The notes: generated by a model not told the origin, from the letters alone. 64,000 nucleotides of DNA from Paenibacillus ihumii (GCF_001403875.1 NZ_LN884299.1:62001-126000); one strand, 5' to 3'. Positions 24,920 through 32,792 are shown, numbered from the stretch's first letter. A program made the numbers and translations.

Positions 24920-24975
24920 AGGCCGCTTTTTTCCCGGATTTGGCAGGGTGCCCCGGCAAAAAGCGGTCTTTTTGC
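24920..24975 (+). terminator. Probable terminator after the DegV gene
   Basis: GGCCGCTTTTT pairs with AAAAAGCGGTC around an inner CCGG/CCGG stem, followed by TTTTTG. It lies about 165 bases past the DegV stop. Confidence 0.65.
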
Positions 24976-25099
24976 TATAATAGTACTCAAAGCGCAGCTA
25001 ATCGACACTGCATATGGAAACTTTCCGAGCAAATACTACGTAGTATCTCATATTAATGCATTTGTATGGCTAACGCATGTCACCGGAGGTGAAGAGAGA

Positions 25100-25507
25100 A
25101 TGAAACGAGGGTATATTCGCACCATCTCAGCTGCATTCGCAGCGGTACTATTAATCGGATTATTGGGTAATTCGCGCGCCAATGCAGGATATTTCGATGA
25201 TTTTCTCAAAGGCGTTAAAGTGCTGTCCGAGCTCCCGAACGATGTAAATGAAATTAAGGAGAACTATCAGGTTACTCTGGACAAGCTGGAGGAAGCTCAA
25301 GGTACGCTGGAGGCCTACCGTGAGGAGAACGAGAAGCTTATGGCGAGCAATAGGGAGCTGGCCGCTACCGTATCCGCTTTGACCGAAGCCCAGGAAATCC
25401 GCGACGCCAAAGCCCGCAAAACACGGATCATGTTGATTACGGGCGCCGCTCTTCTTGCAGGTTATTTCATTCTCCTTCGCGTGATTCGCGTTGTGTTGCG
25501 GAGGTAA
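25100..25507 (+). CDS. Exported coiled-coil protein with C-terminal membrane anchor, unknown function
   Basis: A 135-residue protein I do not recognise. Residues 1-30 look like a signal peptide (MKRGYIRTISAAFAAVLLIGLLG, written here as two parts: basic MKRGYIR and hydrophobic ISAAFAAVLLIGLLG) ending at SRANA. Residues 45-105 are a charged heptad-like coiled coil (LDKLEEAQGTLEAYREENEKL with Leu/Ala spacing). Residues 110-130 form a transmembrane helix followed by an Arg-rich end (VIRVVLRR). It would sit on the outer face of the membrane. GGAGGTGAAGAGAGA precedes the ATG. It is not clearly in an operon. Confidence 0.72.
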   Translation: MKRGYIRTISAAFAAVLLIGLLGNSRANAGYFDDFLKGVKVLSELPNDVNEIKENYQVTLDKLEEAQGTLEAYREENEKLMASNRELAATVSALTEAQEIRDAKARKTRIMLITGAALLAGYFILLRVIRVVLRR

Positions 25508-25721
25508 CTTCCCAGAGAGTACCGAGTTGGCAGTGCTCGGGAGATGCATTGTTTTATGTTCAAAAAGAGCGAGAACGGATGCTGATTTAGCGATCTATGA
25601 GGTTGTAATTTTGTAAAATCTTGCAGTTGAGAAACGCGGTTCTGAGAGGCTGGGTGTCCGGTTGCAGGACTGCTTAAGCTTGGTTTTCGCGAGTGATTGA
25701 GGGAAGAAAGGGGGAATACGG

Positions 25722-26429
25722 TTGAACATTGAGTATAATAACGAATCCGCCCTGCTGGCTGGACAGGCCGTTACCTTTCATTTGCAAGACGGGGAGAGCG
25801 CCCATGTGCTGCATCCGGGGCAAATTGTCGCCTTTCGGGGAGCGAGCAGCCTCCGAAGCGACAAGCTGATGGACATGAAAGGAATGTACCGGAAACGCAA
25901 GCTGATCCGTGCAGATATCCAGGGCCCCTGCCAATTCGTAGCCTCCCTCCCTCCTTCTGTTACAATGAAGCCGATTGCGCTTACAGCGGGAAGCGATTTG
26001 CTGTACGATTTCAAGCATTTGTTTTTTTATACTGAAGGCGTGCAAATGGAAACCCGGATTCTGAGCATGAAAAACATGATGATCACCCGCGATGCAATCA
26101 AGATGAAATTCTCGGGGGAGGGCCTTATCGGAATCCTGACGCAAGGCCAGGTGCTGGAACTGCCGCTTGATCCCGTGGAGCCGGTCTACGTGGAGGCAGG
26201 CAGTGTCATCGCTTACCCAGAGAATGCCAAACTGGAGCTATCCGTTTACGGTAATCATCTCGCCAGCCAGCATATGCGGTACCAGTGGAAGATGACCGGG
26301 CGCGGCCATGTTCTTATCCAGGCCGGCTCTGGCAATCGCGAGCTGGAACGTGATTTGCAGAACGAAGACGGCATCGTGAAGCGCTTCTTGCGCGAGGCCA
26401 TCCCCTTCGGCGGTGTCTTTATCAAGTAA
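25722..26429 (+). CDS. AIM24-family protein
   Basis: A 235-residue all-beta cytoplasmic protein of the AIM24/DUF124 family. Typical features are the Gly-rich GLIGILTQGQVLELPL turn, VEAGSVIAYPENAKLEL and the closing IPFGGVFIK. The family is named after a mitochondrial protein; its bacterial function is unknown. Start is TTG 25722 after AAAGGGGGAATACGG. The 213 bases between the preceding gene and this one hold no other gene. Confidence 0.82.
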   Translation: MNIEYNNESALLAGQAVTFHLQDGESAHVLHPGQIVAFRGASSLRSDKLMDMKGMYRKRKLIRADIQGPCQFVASLPPSVTMKPIALTAGSDLLYDFKHLFFYTEGVQMETRILSMKNMMITRDAIKMKFSGEGLIGILTQGQVLELPLDPVEPVYVEAGSVIAYPENAKLELSVYGNHLASQHMRYQWKMTGRGHVLIQAGSGNRELERDLQNEDGIVKRFLREAIPFGGVFIK

Positions 26430-26630
26430 GAGGCTCAGACGGACGGGTGAGCTGCTGTAGCAAGCTCTGGCCAAACCGGTCAATGGCTGTTCCGTACCGT
26501 CGTTTTTCCCTTGGGGCACTAGTTTCAGAGAGTTGTTCGTAAGCACTGAAGACGGAGTAAGTGCCGGGAACTAGGTACTGTTGATAAGAAACTGCGCAGA
26601 CGCCGGGGATTGAGTAAATTTAGAAACTGT

Positions 26631-26803
26631 AGTAGCTCTACTGGAGTTACTGAGTATCGTTAGCGTGGTTTGAGTAACTGGAGTTGCTGAGAATCGTGAA
26701 CGTGGTTTGAGTAACTAGAGTTGCTGAGCATCGTAAACGTGGGTTGAGTAACTAGAGTTGTTGAGAATCGTGAACGTGGTTGAGTAGCTGGAGTAACTGT
26801 TGC
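26631..26803 (+). repeat. 37-bp tandem array (three full, two partial or degenerate units)
   Basis: Full units at 26668-26704, 26705-26741 and 26742-26778 follow GTTTGAGTAACTAGAGTTGC then TGAGAATCGTGAACGTG; a degenerate unit precedes them and a partial one follows. Non-coding. Confidence 0.87.
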
Positions 26804-26861
26804 AGATGTAACTATAGTGGGAACGGTCTCTAGGTTACAGATGGGCTTTGCGAATACTAAC

Positions 26862-27041
26862 GGACATGAGATTCGCTATTTGTGAGGAAATCCCCTTTTG
26901 ACATAGCCTAACGGACAGAGAGGCACCTATTTGCCACAAACCTCCTCATTTCCACTCCATTTTAGCGATATAGCGGAACCTGTGTCCGTTGACCTTAGTT
27001 TTTTCTACTTTTTCGCGAAATAGCGGAACTACGGTCCGTTG
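26862..27041. repeat. Four copies of an AACGGAC...CGCTATTT element, two in each orientation
   Basis: Two forward copies (around 26868 and 26909) and two reverse copies (around 26970-26990 and 27018-27040) share AACGGACA, then AG-TTCCGCTATTT. Opposite copies could pair into a large cruciform or hairpin. They fill the rest of the 755-base interval between the AIM24 gene and the rhodanese cluster; I see no gene here. Confidence 0.75.
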
Positions 27042-27127
27042 GTCATCACAGACAGTTGTTTAACCCAACCCGGCCACTTTCGTTATCCATTCTGGCTCCC
27101 TAGATCCATTATTACCAGCAGAAACAA

Positions 27128-27161
27128 GACTAGGGAAGTCCCTGATCCGGGAAATCCCTAG
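27128..27161 (-). terminator. Hairpin at the end of the rhodanese operon
   Basis: ACTAGGGA pairs with TCCCTAGT, with an inner TCCC/GGGA stem. It is followed on the minus strand by TCTTGTTTC, a weak U tract, about 25 bases after the last rhodanese stop. Confidence 0.6.
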
Positions 27162-27185
27162 TTCTCTTTACCACCATGCCGGCAT

Positions 27186-27572
27186 TTACTTCGTGATCTT
27201 GCCACTCCAGGCGCTAATTCCGCCGGCAAGATGGAACAGTTTGCTGTAGCCGTTTTTACTAAGGATTCGAGCCGCGTTCTTGCTGCGCATCCCGCTCTGG
27301 CAATAGAGCAAGAGGTCCTTATCCTGCGGAATTTCACCAAGCCGCCCTTGCAGCTGAGAGAGCGGAATGTTCTTCGCGCCGGGAATATGTCCTCTTCTGT
27401 ATTCGCCCGTTTCCCGGACATCGATGAGTACCGGGTCCCTAGAGCTCTGCATTTTGTTTCTGAACTGCTCCTCGCGGAGTGTCTTCAAACCGGGAGCAGG
27501 CCGTAAACGGGTATATGCGAACCAAACAACTAATAGAATGAATAAAATATTGATTAGTGTACCTGTCTCCAT
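27186..27572 (-). CDS. Membrane-anchored rhodanese
   Basis: A 128-residue protein with one N-terminal transmembrane helix (about residues 5-20) and a cytoplasmic rhodanese domain (LIDVRETGEYRRGHIPGAKNIPL; split as LIDVRETGEYRRGH and IPGAKNIPL). The active-site loop is YCQSGMRSK, with the sulfur-carrying cysteine present. It could move sulfane sulfur at the membrane. Third rhodanese gene behind cstR; the spacing to the preceding gene is 27 bases, and the ribosome site is weak. Confidence 0.87.
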   Translation of the reverse strand: METGTLINILFILLVVWFAYTRLRPAPGLKTLREEQFRNKMQSSRDPVLIDVRETGEYRRGHIPGAKNIPLSQLQGRLGEIPQDKDLLLYCQSGMRSKNAARILSKNGYSKLFHLAGGISAWSGKITK

Positions 27573-27599
27573 GATGGTTAACCACGCTTTCGCTGCTTA

Positions 27600-27962
27600 T
27601 TACGCACAGAAGTGCCCACGGACAGCGTATATTCGCCGGAAGCCCCGGCTTTTTAAAAGGCGCGCCGCCCGCTTGCTCTTGATGTTGCTGTCTGAGAGAA
27701 TCAGAATCGGCTCACTCGGGGACAGTTCGTTGCTCCACACGAAAGGAAGACGACCGATCGAAATGTTGATCGCCCCTTGTACGTGGCATTCCCGGTAGAA
27801 CACCTCGTCCCGGACATCGAGCATCCTCATCTCTTCCGGCAGCTCAGATGGGTTATGCAGAATGTTGGCGTCGACATAGGCCAGTCCTTTTACAGGCAGC
27901 AAATTGCGAAGCAGCACGTATGCTAAACCGGCTATTATTAAACCAATAAGCCACATGAGCAT
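27600..27962 (-). CDS. Membrane-anchored rhodanese-like protein lacking the active cysteine
   Basis: A 120-residue protein with an N-terminal transmembrane helix (about residues 3-20) and a rhodanese fold (MRMLDVRDEVFYRECHVQGAINISIG, split as MRMLDVRDEVFYREC and HVQGAINISIG). At the active-site loop the sequence is ILSDSNIKSKRAA; alignment with the next gene's LYCQSGMRSKNAA puts Ser where the catalytic Cys should be. It therefore cannot form a persulfide in the normal way and may be a binding or regulatory partner. GGGAGGAAGAA precedes ATG 27962. Its neighbour is the active paralogue with the same topology, suggesting duplication and divergence. Confidence 0.83.
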   Translation of the reverse strand: MLMWLIGLIIAGLAYVLLRNLLPVKGLAYVDANILHNPSELPEEMRMLDVRDEVFYRECHVQGAINISIGRLPFVWSNELSPSEPILILSDSNIKSKRAARLLKSRGFRRIYAVRGHFCA

Positions 27963-28069
27963 TTCTTCCTCCCAAATTCTATTACTTAAAACTAAACTTG
28001 ATATCCAATTTAAGGTTTAAAGCAATCCCGACTAACCCACTATCCTTCACTCGCCTAAAAACAGATAGC

Positions 28070-28381
28070 TTAGACCAGCTCATCTTCCCATGCCAGCAGC
28101 CCCCCAGCCATGTTGACGACATTGAAGCCCTTCTCCTCCAGCAGCTCGCAGGCTAGTCCACTTCGGTTGCCGCTGCGGCAAATCACGATAAGCTCCTCAT
28201 CCGCATCCAGTTCACTCAGTCTCTCCAAGACTTGCCCAAGCGGAATATGCTTCGCTCCTTCAATATGGCCTGCCGCCCATTCTTCCGGTTCACGGACGTC
28301 CAGCATCTTGACTGCCTCGCCCTTCTTCAAACGTGCGGATAGCTCTTGCGGCGAAATTTCCTTGCTTACTCGTCCTGCCAT
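28070..28381 (-). CDS. Single-domain rhodanese sulfurtransferase
   Basis: A 103-residue soluble rhodanese of the GlpE/PspE size. It has the start ISPQELSARL, the CH2A-like EPEEWAAGHIEGAKHIPLG (split: EPEEWAAGH, IEGAKHIPLG) and active loop CRSGNRSG with the catalytic Cys. It should accept sulfane sulfur from low-molecular-weight persulfides or thiosulfate. AGGAGAGAGATTACG precedes the ATG. It lies 41 bases after cstR and is most likely controlled by it. Confidence 0.9.
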   Translation of the reverse strand: MAGRVSKEISPQELSARLKKGEAVKMLDVREPEEWAAGHIEGAKHIPLGQVLERLSELDADEELIVICRSGNRSGLACELLEEKGFNVVNMAGGLLAWEDELV

Positions 28382-28422
28382 CGTAATCTCTCTCCTGTCT
28401 ATTTTAAAAAGTGTCTGAATTA

Positions 28423-28689
28423 TTATCGGCTTTTGACCAGCAGCTCGATCGCTTCCTTCACGACTTTATCGGTGTTCCCGCCTGCCGATTGCTCCTCCAG
28501 AATGCACTGCTGCAAATTTTCGGCTACGATTTGGGCGATAGCCCGATCCGACGCATTGCGTACCGCTGACAGCTGGCTTACCACTTCCTTGCAGGATTTC
28601 CCTTCATCCATCAAACGCAGAACTCCCCGCACTTGTCCTTCTATTCTTCTCAGGCGCCGTTTTAAATCCTCGTTATAATTGTAGTCCAT
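28423..28689 (-). CDS. cstR: Persulfide-sensing repressor CstR (CsoR family)
   Basis: An 88-residue all-helical repressor (DUF156). Cys33 and Cys62 are 29 residues apart, the spacing of the two sensing cysteines of CstR. The copper-ligand histidine of true CsoR, four residues before the second cysteine, is replaced by Asn58, so this should respond to persulfides rather than Cu(I). Oxidation links the cysteines by polysulfide bridges and releases DNA. Two matching operators are in the window (28721-28736 and 32625-32640), before this gene and before the TusA-rhodanese operon. ATG follows GGAGTGAACCCTA. Confidence 0.88.
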   Translation of the reverse strand: MDYNYNEDLKRRLRRIEGQVRGVLRLMDEGKSCKEVVSQLSAVRNASDRAIAQIVAENLQQCILEEQSAGGNTDKVVKEAIELLVKSR

Positions 28690-28720
28690 TAGGGTTCACT
28701 CCATTTCATTCACTTAACCT

Positions 28721-28736
28721 ATACACCTAAGGGTAT
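28721..28736. promoter_or_regulatory. CstR operator upstream of cstR
   Basis: ATACACCTAAGGGTAT, an imperfect inverted repeat of the ATACCC-N4-GGGTAT kind used by CsoR/CstR repressors, 32 bases upstream of the cstR start. Confidence 0.72.
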
Positions 28737-28844
28737 ATTATTCGAAAATAACAGCCAGCGCAATCTTCAACCGCAATCCAGCTGAGGAAATAACCCCCAT
28801 AAACCATTCAGCAAATAGCAAATGAAATAATGTGAGTTCAAGCC

Positions 28845-29648
28845 TTACAATATCGACATCCACACCTTAATGGCGGTCAATGCAATTAAAACAATAAGCC
28901 CGTACCGCAAGTATTTCACGTTCATTCTCGCGCTAAGCCACGAGCCGAGCGGTGCGCCAAGCAGGCTGCCGATGACGGTGAACAGCGTGGCTTCCCAAGG
29001 GATATCCGCCGTGGTCAACTTGCCGGCTACTCCGCCAATGGCGGAGATGAACACGATGGCGAGCGAAGTAGCAATCGTAGTACGGGTCGGTATCCTCATG
29101 ACCGTGAGCATGACAGGAATTAGAATAAATGCACCCCCGGCACCGACAATCCCTGAGACGATACCGACCAGGAACGCAATCATGACGGCGAAAGCCCAAT
29201 TGAAGGCAAGGGATTGGTCCGCTTGCTCCTCGTCTTGCCCTTTGCTGGGAATCAGCATCAGGATGACGGCTATAATCGCCAGGACGCCGTAAATGATATT
29301 AATGGTCTTCCCGTTAAGATATCCAGAGACAAGTCCCCCGGCAAGGCTGCCGAATAAAATCCCTGTTCCCATATATATAACAAGGCCCTTATGAATTACG
29401 GCCGCTTGCGCCGCTTGATGGTTATTGGCCCTAAGATAGGCCAGCACGCCGGCCAGCGAGGCGAAGAACACCTGGAACATGCTGATCGAAGAAACTTCCT
29501 GTCCCGTAAAATGCGCAACGCCAAACGCCGAGGGGACGAAGAGCAACAACGGAAAGGAGACGATCGCTCCGCCTATGCCGAGCAGCCCAGAGAAGAAGGA
29601 GCCGATCAATCCGAGCAGCAGCATAACGATAAATAACTGAATATCCAT
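28845..29648 (-). CDS. TauE/SafE-family sulfur-anion exporter
   Basis: A 267-residue membrane protein with eight hydrophobic segments and the family repeats GSFFSGLLGIGGAIVSFPLL and GIVSGIVGAGGAFILIPVM (two half repeats). In sulfide-oxidation clusters such proteins export sulfite or related anions produced by persulfide dioxygenase. AAAGGAGGGAGCT precedes ATG 29648. A 118-base divergent region separates it from the small CPxC gene, so it probably has its own promoter rather than reading from the TusA gene. Confidence 0.88.
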   Translation of the reverse strand: MDIQLFIVMLLLGLIGSFFSGLLGIGGAIVSFPLLLFVPSAFGVAHFTGQEVSSISMFQVFFASLAGVLAYLRANNHQAAQAAVIHKGLVIYMGTGILFGSLAGGLVSGYLNGKTINIIYGVLAIIAVILMLIPSKGQDEEQADQSLAFNWAFAVMIAFLVGIVSGIVGAGGAFILIPVMLTVMRIPTRTTIATSLAIVFISAIGGVAGKLTTADIPWEATLFTVIGSLLGAPLGSWLSARMNVKYLRYGLIVLIALTAIKVWMSIL

Positions 29649-29766
29649 AGCTCCCTCCTTTCAATCGCTTAACTACAAGCCGTCACCAATTTTTATGTCT
29701 GTACGAATTGAAAATAAAAAGCTATACTTAAAACCAAGTAAACTCATGCGAAAAAGGTGATCTCGT

Positions 29767-29934
29767 ATGCTAAACACGCTTCGCGCCCTCTTCACCGAAC
29801 GCTGTCCCCATTGCCAGAGAATTATGCAATCGCAGCAAGACAGCCTGCGCGTGCTGAAGTTCTGTCCTCAGGGCCACTATAAAGAAGAAACTTACGCCAG
29901 CCTTGGCGTTCGCATTGTCTACGATCTGAAATAA
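29767..29934 (+). CDS. Small CPxC zinc-ribbon-like protein, 55 aa
   Basis: A 55-residue frame with AAAGGTGATCTCGT before its ATG and its own terminator behind it. It contains CPHC near the N-terminus (residues 13-16) and CPQGH later (about residues 36-40), a likely zinc knuckle, and a beta-rich end (SLGVRIVYDLK). It is the only plus-strand gene inside the persulfide cluster. I do not recognise a family; binding of zinc or sulfane sulfur is only inferred from the cysteines. Confidence 0.7.
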   Translation: MLNTLRALFTERCPHCQRIMQSQQDSLRVLKFCPQGHYKEETYASLGVRIVYDLK

Positions 29935-29966
29935 GCGAACAGCGGATAAAAGCCGTGTTCGCTTGT
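29928..29966 (+). terminator. Terminator of the small CPxC gene
   Basis: AAGCGAAC pairs with GTTCGCTT around an inner short stem, followed by TGTTTCTTTT. The left arm overlaps the stop codon. It may also act for the TusA gene coming from the other side. Confidence 0.75.
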
Positions 29967-29971
29967 TTCTT

Positions 29972-30199
29972 TTAATTTTTTTTCACCAGAAAGGTATATA
30001 CGCCGTCCTTCTCCGAATGCTTCAGCAGCTCGTGGTTCGTTTGCTTGACCCAAGCCTGAAAATCACTTAGGGAGCCTTTGTCCGTAGATATGACCTCCAT
30101 AATTTCACCGGACTTCAGCTCATCCAGCGCCTTCTTCGCTTTTACAATGGGCATGGGACACATTAGTCCTGTTGTATCAACTTTCTTGCTGGTTTCCAC
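29972..30199 (-). CDS. TusA-family sulfur carrier
   Basis: A 75-residue TusA protein with the conserved TTGLMCPMPIVKAKKAL; the Cys of CPMP carries the sulfane sulfur. It should relay sulfur between rhodaneses and the persulfide dioxygenase or DsrE protein encoded in the same operon. GTG 30199 follows AAGGAGGAAATGAACCA. It lies about 95 bases after the MBL-rhodanese gene. Confidence 0.92.
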   Translation of the reverse strand: METSKKVDTTGLMCPMPIVKAKKALDELKSGEIMEVISTDKGSLSDFQAWVKQTNHELLKHSEKDGVYTFLVKKN

Positions 30200-30292
30200 T
30201 GGTTCATTTCCTCCTTAAGTCTAATAATTGTGTAATTCATTATGATTTTATTCACTAGCCCAGTCGAGGCCCATTTAAGGCCCTTCCGAGAC

Positions 30293-31444
30293 TTATTTAT
30301 CGTGAACGGCGCAGCGATTTGGACCGATCTCCATTTGGCCCTGCCGCTCCTCATCCGGGTCTATTCTGCCCATATTGGTCTGCCGAATTTCCTGATAGGA
30401 GTTGGGATGCTCCGGTAAATTCTCACTGACCATCCGTCTGAAATCAGCTTCGGCAGAGATTTGCAGGCCGGGATTGTGCTTGTAAAGATCGCCAAGCCGG
30501 GCAAAGACGGCCCCGCCTTCTCCAAGTTCTGTTATCTTGCCAAAATGAGCCGGAAGCACGATCAATTCATGGGGCAGCGATTTATAACGGTCGTACAAGG
30601 TCGTATATAAATCTCCGACCCAATCCTCAGCTTTGCCGGCCAGATCCGGGCGTCCGATGGATTCAACGAATAGAATGTCGCCGGTCAGCAAATATCGGTT
30701 ATCAACGATAAAGGAGGTACTGCCGATCGTGTGTCCTGGAGAATACACCGGTTGAATTTCGATGCTGGTATTTCCTACGGTAATGACGTTTCCTTCCTCT
30801 AGTTTCTCGTAATCGAACGTGACTTCCTCCGCGTCCTTAGGCGGGAGCCAGTACGTTCCTCCCGTTTGCTCCGCCAGCTTTCGGCCGCCGGAAATATGAT
30901 CGGCATGAAGGTGCGTATCCAGCGTGTGCTTGATCACTGCCCCCTGCTCTGCGGCAAAGCGATGGAACACGTCCGTCATTCTCACCGCATCTATAACTGC
31001 GGCTTCTCCTTCGGAAATGATCATGTAGGACAGGCAGCCTTTACCGATCCGTACGAATTGGTATAAGGAGCCTCCATCCTTAAGCCTGCCGATCAGCACA
31101 GGCTCCAAATGCTCGCTCCATGCTTTCATACCGCCTTCCAAATAATACACGCTGCTCCTTCCCGCTTCGACAAGCTGCCCGCCCACGAATTTCGAGGAGC
31201 CTTCCTTGGCACATACAACGAGAACATCTCCATCCTTCGGCAGCCGTTCTAGGGCAGCATCCACGCCCTCCAGCAAATCAAAATAAGGAATGTTGATCAG
31301 CTCAATGCCCTCCCCTTCGATTTGCCAATCGGCTGCGTCGCTATCGTTGCGGACATCGAGAATGAATAATGGTTCCTTGCTCAGAACCCGCCGGGTCAAC
31401 TCGCCGGCTGTCATTTTTTGCAATGGTGAAGCTGCTGCTGACAT
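30293..31444 (-). CDS. Rhodanese-MBL fusion, persulfide dioxygenase type (CstB-like)
   Basis: A 383-residue two-domain enzyme. Residues ~10-110 are a rhodanese ([15 protein letters not shown]; active loop VCAKEGSSK with its Cys). Residues ~125-330 are a metallo-beta-lactamase domain with [19 protein letters not shown] and [16 protein letters not shown], as in non-heme iron persulfide dioxygenases (ETHE1/CstB). It would oxidise persulfides to sulfite or thiosulfate. In S. aureus CstB the rhodanese is at the C-terminus; here it is N-terminal. ATG 31444 has AAAGGGG at good spacing; the ATG three codons earlier is too close to it. Confidence 0.88.
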   Translation of the reverse strand: MSAAASPLQKMTAGELTRRVLSKEPLFILDVRNDSDAADWQIEGEGIELINIPYFDLLEGVDAALERLPKDGDVLVVCAKEGSSKFVGGQLVEAGRSSVYYLEGGMKAWSEHLEPVLIGRLKDGGSLYQFVRIGKGCLSYMIISEGEAAVIDAVRMTDVFHRFAAEQGAVIKHTLDTHLHADHISGGRKLAEQTGGTYWLPPKDAEEVTFDYEKLEEGNVITVGNTSIEIQPVYSPGHTIGSTSFIVDNRYLLTGDILFVESIGRPDLAGKAEDWVGDLYTTLYDRYKSLPHELIVLPAHFGKITELGEGGAVFARLGDLYKHNPGLQISAEADFRRMVSENLPEHPNSYQEIRQTNMGRIDPDEERQGQMEIGPNRCAVHDK

Positions 31445-31518
31445 TCGAGTCATCCCCTTTCAAAAAACTGAATCGTTATCTAATGATCAGATTCGGGTCA
31501 TGAATCCATTCGCTGTGC

Positions 31519-31917
31519 TTAAAAGGACAAGGACACATTTGCATCCTTCGCAAAATCGAGAAACGTTACAGCCCCTCCGACTTCAATGCCGTCGACGAAA
31601 TCTTCTTTAGCCAGGTTCATGACATCCATCGTCATCTGGCAGGCGATCAATTTCACGCCCAGCTCCTGAGCCATGCTTACTAATTCCGGAATAGATGGAA
31701 CGTTGGCATTCTTGAAGCCTTCCGCAAAATGTTCCTTCCCGGCCGGAAGCGGCAATTGCTGGTGACCCTGCTTGTGGATCAGATTCAGCCCTTCAAATGT
31801 GAAAAAGATGGCTACCTCAGCCTCCGTGGCTGCCGATGCGGTGGCGATATTAAATACTTTGTACGCGTCAAATAATCCGCCGTTGCTTGCAATAATGGCT
31901 ACTTTTGTTGTCATCAT
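31519..31917 (-). CDS. DsrE/DsrF-like sulfur-relay protein
   Basis: A 132-residue DsrE-fold protein (KVAIIASNGGLFDAYKVFNIA, split KVAIIASNGG and LFDAYKVFNIA). The conserved Cys is in KLIACQMTMDVMN at about residue 95, the position that receives sulfur from TusA in the DsrE2/DsrE3 group. GGAGGTATT precedes two adjacent ATGs. It lies 39 bases after the TusA-rhodanese gene; in staphylococcal CstA the same three modules form one chain. Confidence 0.88.
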   Translation of the reverse strand: MMTTKVAIIASNGGLFDAYKVFNIATASAATEAEVAIFFTFEGLNLIHKQGHQQLPLPAGKEHFAEGFKNANVPSIPELVSMAQELGVKLIACQMTMDVMNLAKEDFVDGIEVGGAVTFLDFAKDANVSLSF

Positions 31918-31956
31918 AATACCTCCATGAATTAGTTGATTTAAAAAACTCTACTC

Positions 31957-32547
31957 TTACTTCTCAACCGCCTGTTCCAGAGGCCCGCTCCACTCTGACA
32001 TCCCTGGTGTCACGTTCCTCACCCGCTTGAAGCCTTTATCGGCAAGCAGTTGACAAGCAAGATCGCTGCGGCTGCCAGTTCGGCATACAACATAGATTTC
32101 CTCCTCCGGGTTCAGCTCGTTCGCCCGCTGCTCCAGTTCCCCTAAAGGAATGGAGTTGGCGCCAGGAATGCAGCCATAGGCATATTCCGCAGGCTCACGC
32201 ACATCAAGGATCGTAATGGGCCTCTTCGCTGCGATTCTGGCCTGCAAATCCTCATTCGAAGCGACATAGGGGTGCTTCTGCTCTGCTTTGATCTCGTCGG
32301 GTCGCGATTTGCGAAGATAATGCTTCAACACGCCATCCTCTTCAATCGTCCCAAGATATTGATGGCCGGTATTTTTGGCCCACCCTTGAATATCAGCGAG
32401 CGAGCCCCGATCCGTGGCCTGAACCTCGATCACCTGGCCGGGATTCATTTCATCCATCGCTTTCTTGGTTTTTACTATGGGCAAAGGACACGAAAGTCCT
32501 TTGCAATCTAACGTTTCATCGACTTGAAGTTTTTGTGGTGCGGACAT
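31957..32547 (-). CDS. TusA-rhodanese fusion (CstA-like without DsrE)
   Basis: A 196-residue two-domain sulfurtransferase. The N-terminal TusA domain (residues 1-80) has CKGLSCPLPIVKTKKAM; the C-terminal rhodanese (95-190) has ITILDVREPAEYAYG and the active loop VCRTGSRSD. Sulfur can pass between the two cysteines within one chain. S. aureus CstA is rhodanese-TusA-DsrE; here DsrE is the separate next gene. First gene of the operon, with AAGGAGGAATCGAA before the ATG and a CstR operator 78 bases upstream. Confidence 0.9.
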   Translation of the reverse strand: MSAPQKLQVDETLDCKGLSCPLPIVKTKKAMDEMNPGQVIEVQATDRGSLADIQGWAKNTGHQYLGTIEEDGVLKHYLRKSRPDEIKAEQKHPYVASNEDLQARIAAKRPITILDVREPAEYAYGCIPGANSIPLGELEQRANELNPEEEIYVVCRTGSRSDLACQLLADKGFKRVRNVTPGMSEWSGPLEQAVEK

Positions 32548-32624
32548 TTCGATTCCTCCTTCTCATCATGGATTGATATCCTTCTAGACTGCCCAGCGTA
32601 AAATTATTTATCGGTTATATACAT

Positions 32625-32640
32625 ATACCCCTATGGGTAT
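32625..32640. promoter_or_regulatory. CstR operator upstream of the TusA-rhodanese operon
   Basis: ATACCCCTATGGGTAT, a near-perfect inverted repeat (ATACCC / GGGTAT), 78 bases upstream of the first gene of the operon. It matches the copy in front of cstR. Confidence 0.8.
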
Positions 32641-32712
32641 TAATCTTAAAGCAGAGCACTCCTCTTGTCAACATAGATTATCAATTTCTCGCGCTGGTAA
32701 TGGTTTCCGCAC

Positions 32713-32767
32713 CAAAAAAACCTCTTTCTGCGAAAGACGATGGCGTCTGCAAAAAGAGGTTTTTTTG
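32713..32767 (-). terminator. Terminator of the thi operon
   Basis: A long stem (CCTCTTT / AAAGAGG plus inner CTGC/GCAG and GACG/CGTC) flanked by A7 and T7, 25 bases after the thiO stop. It isolates the thi operon from the persulfide genes. Confidence 0.9.
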
Positions 32768-32792
32768 GGGCCTTGCTTCGATTATAGCTGCT

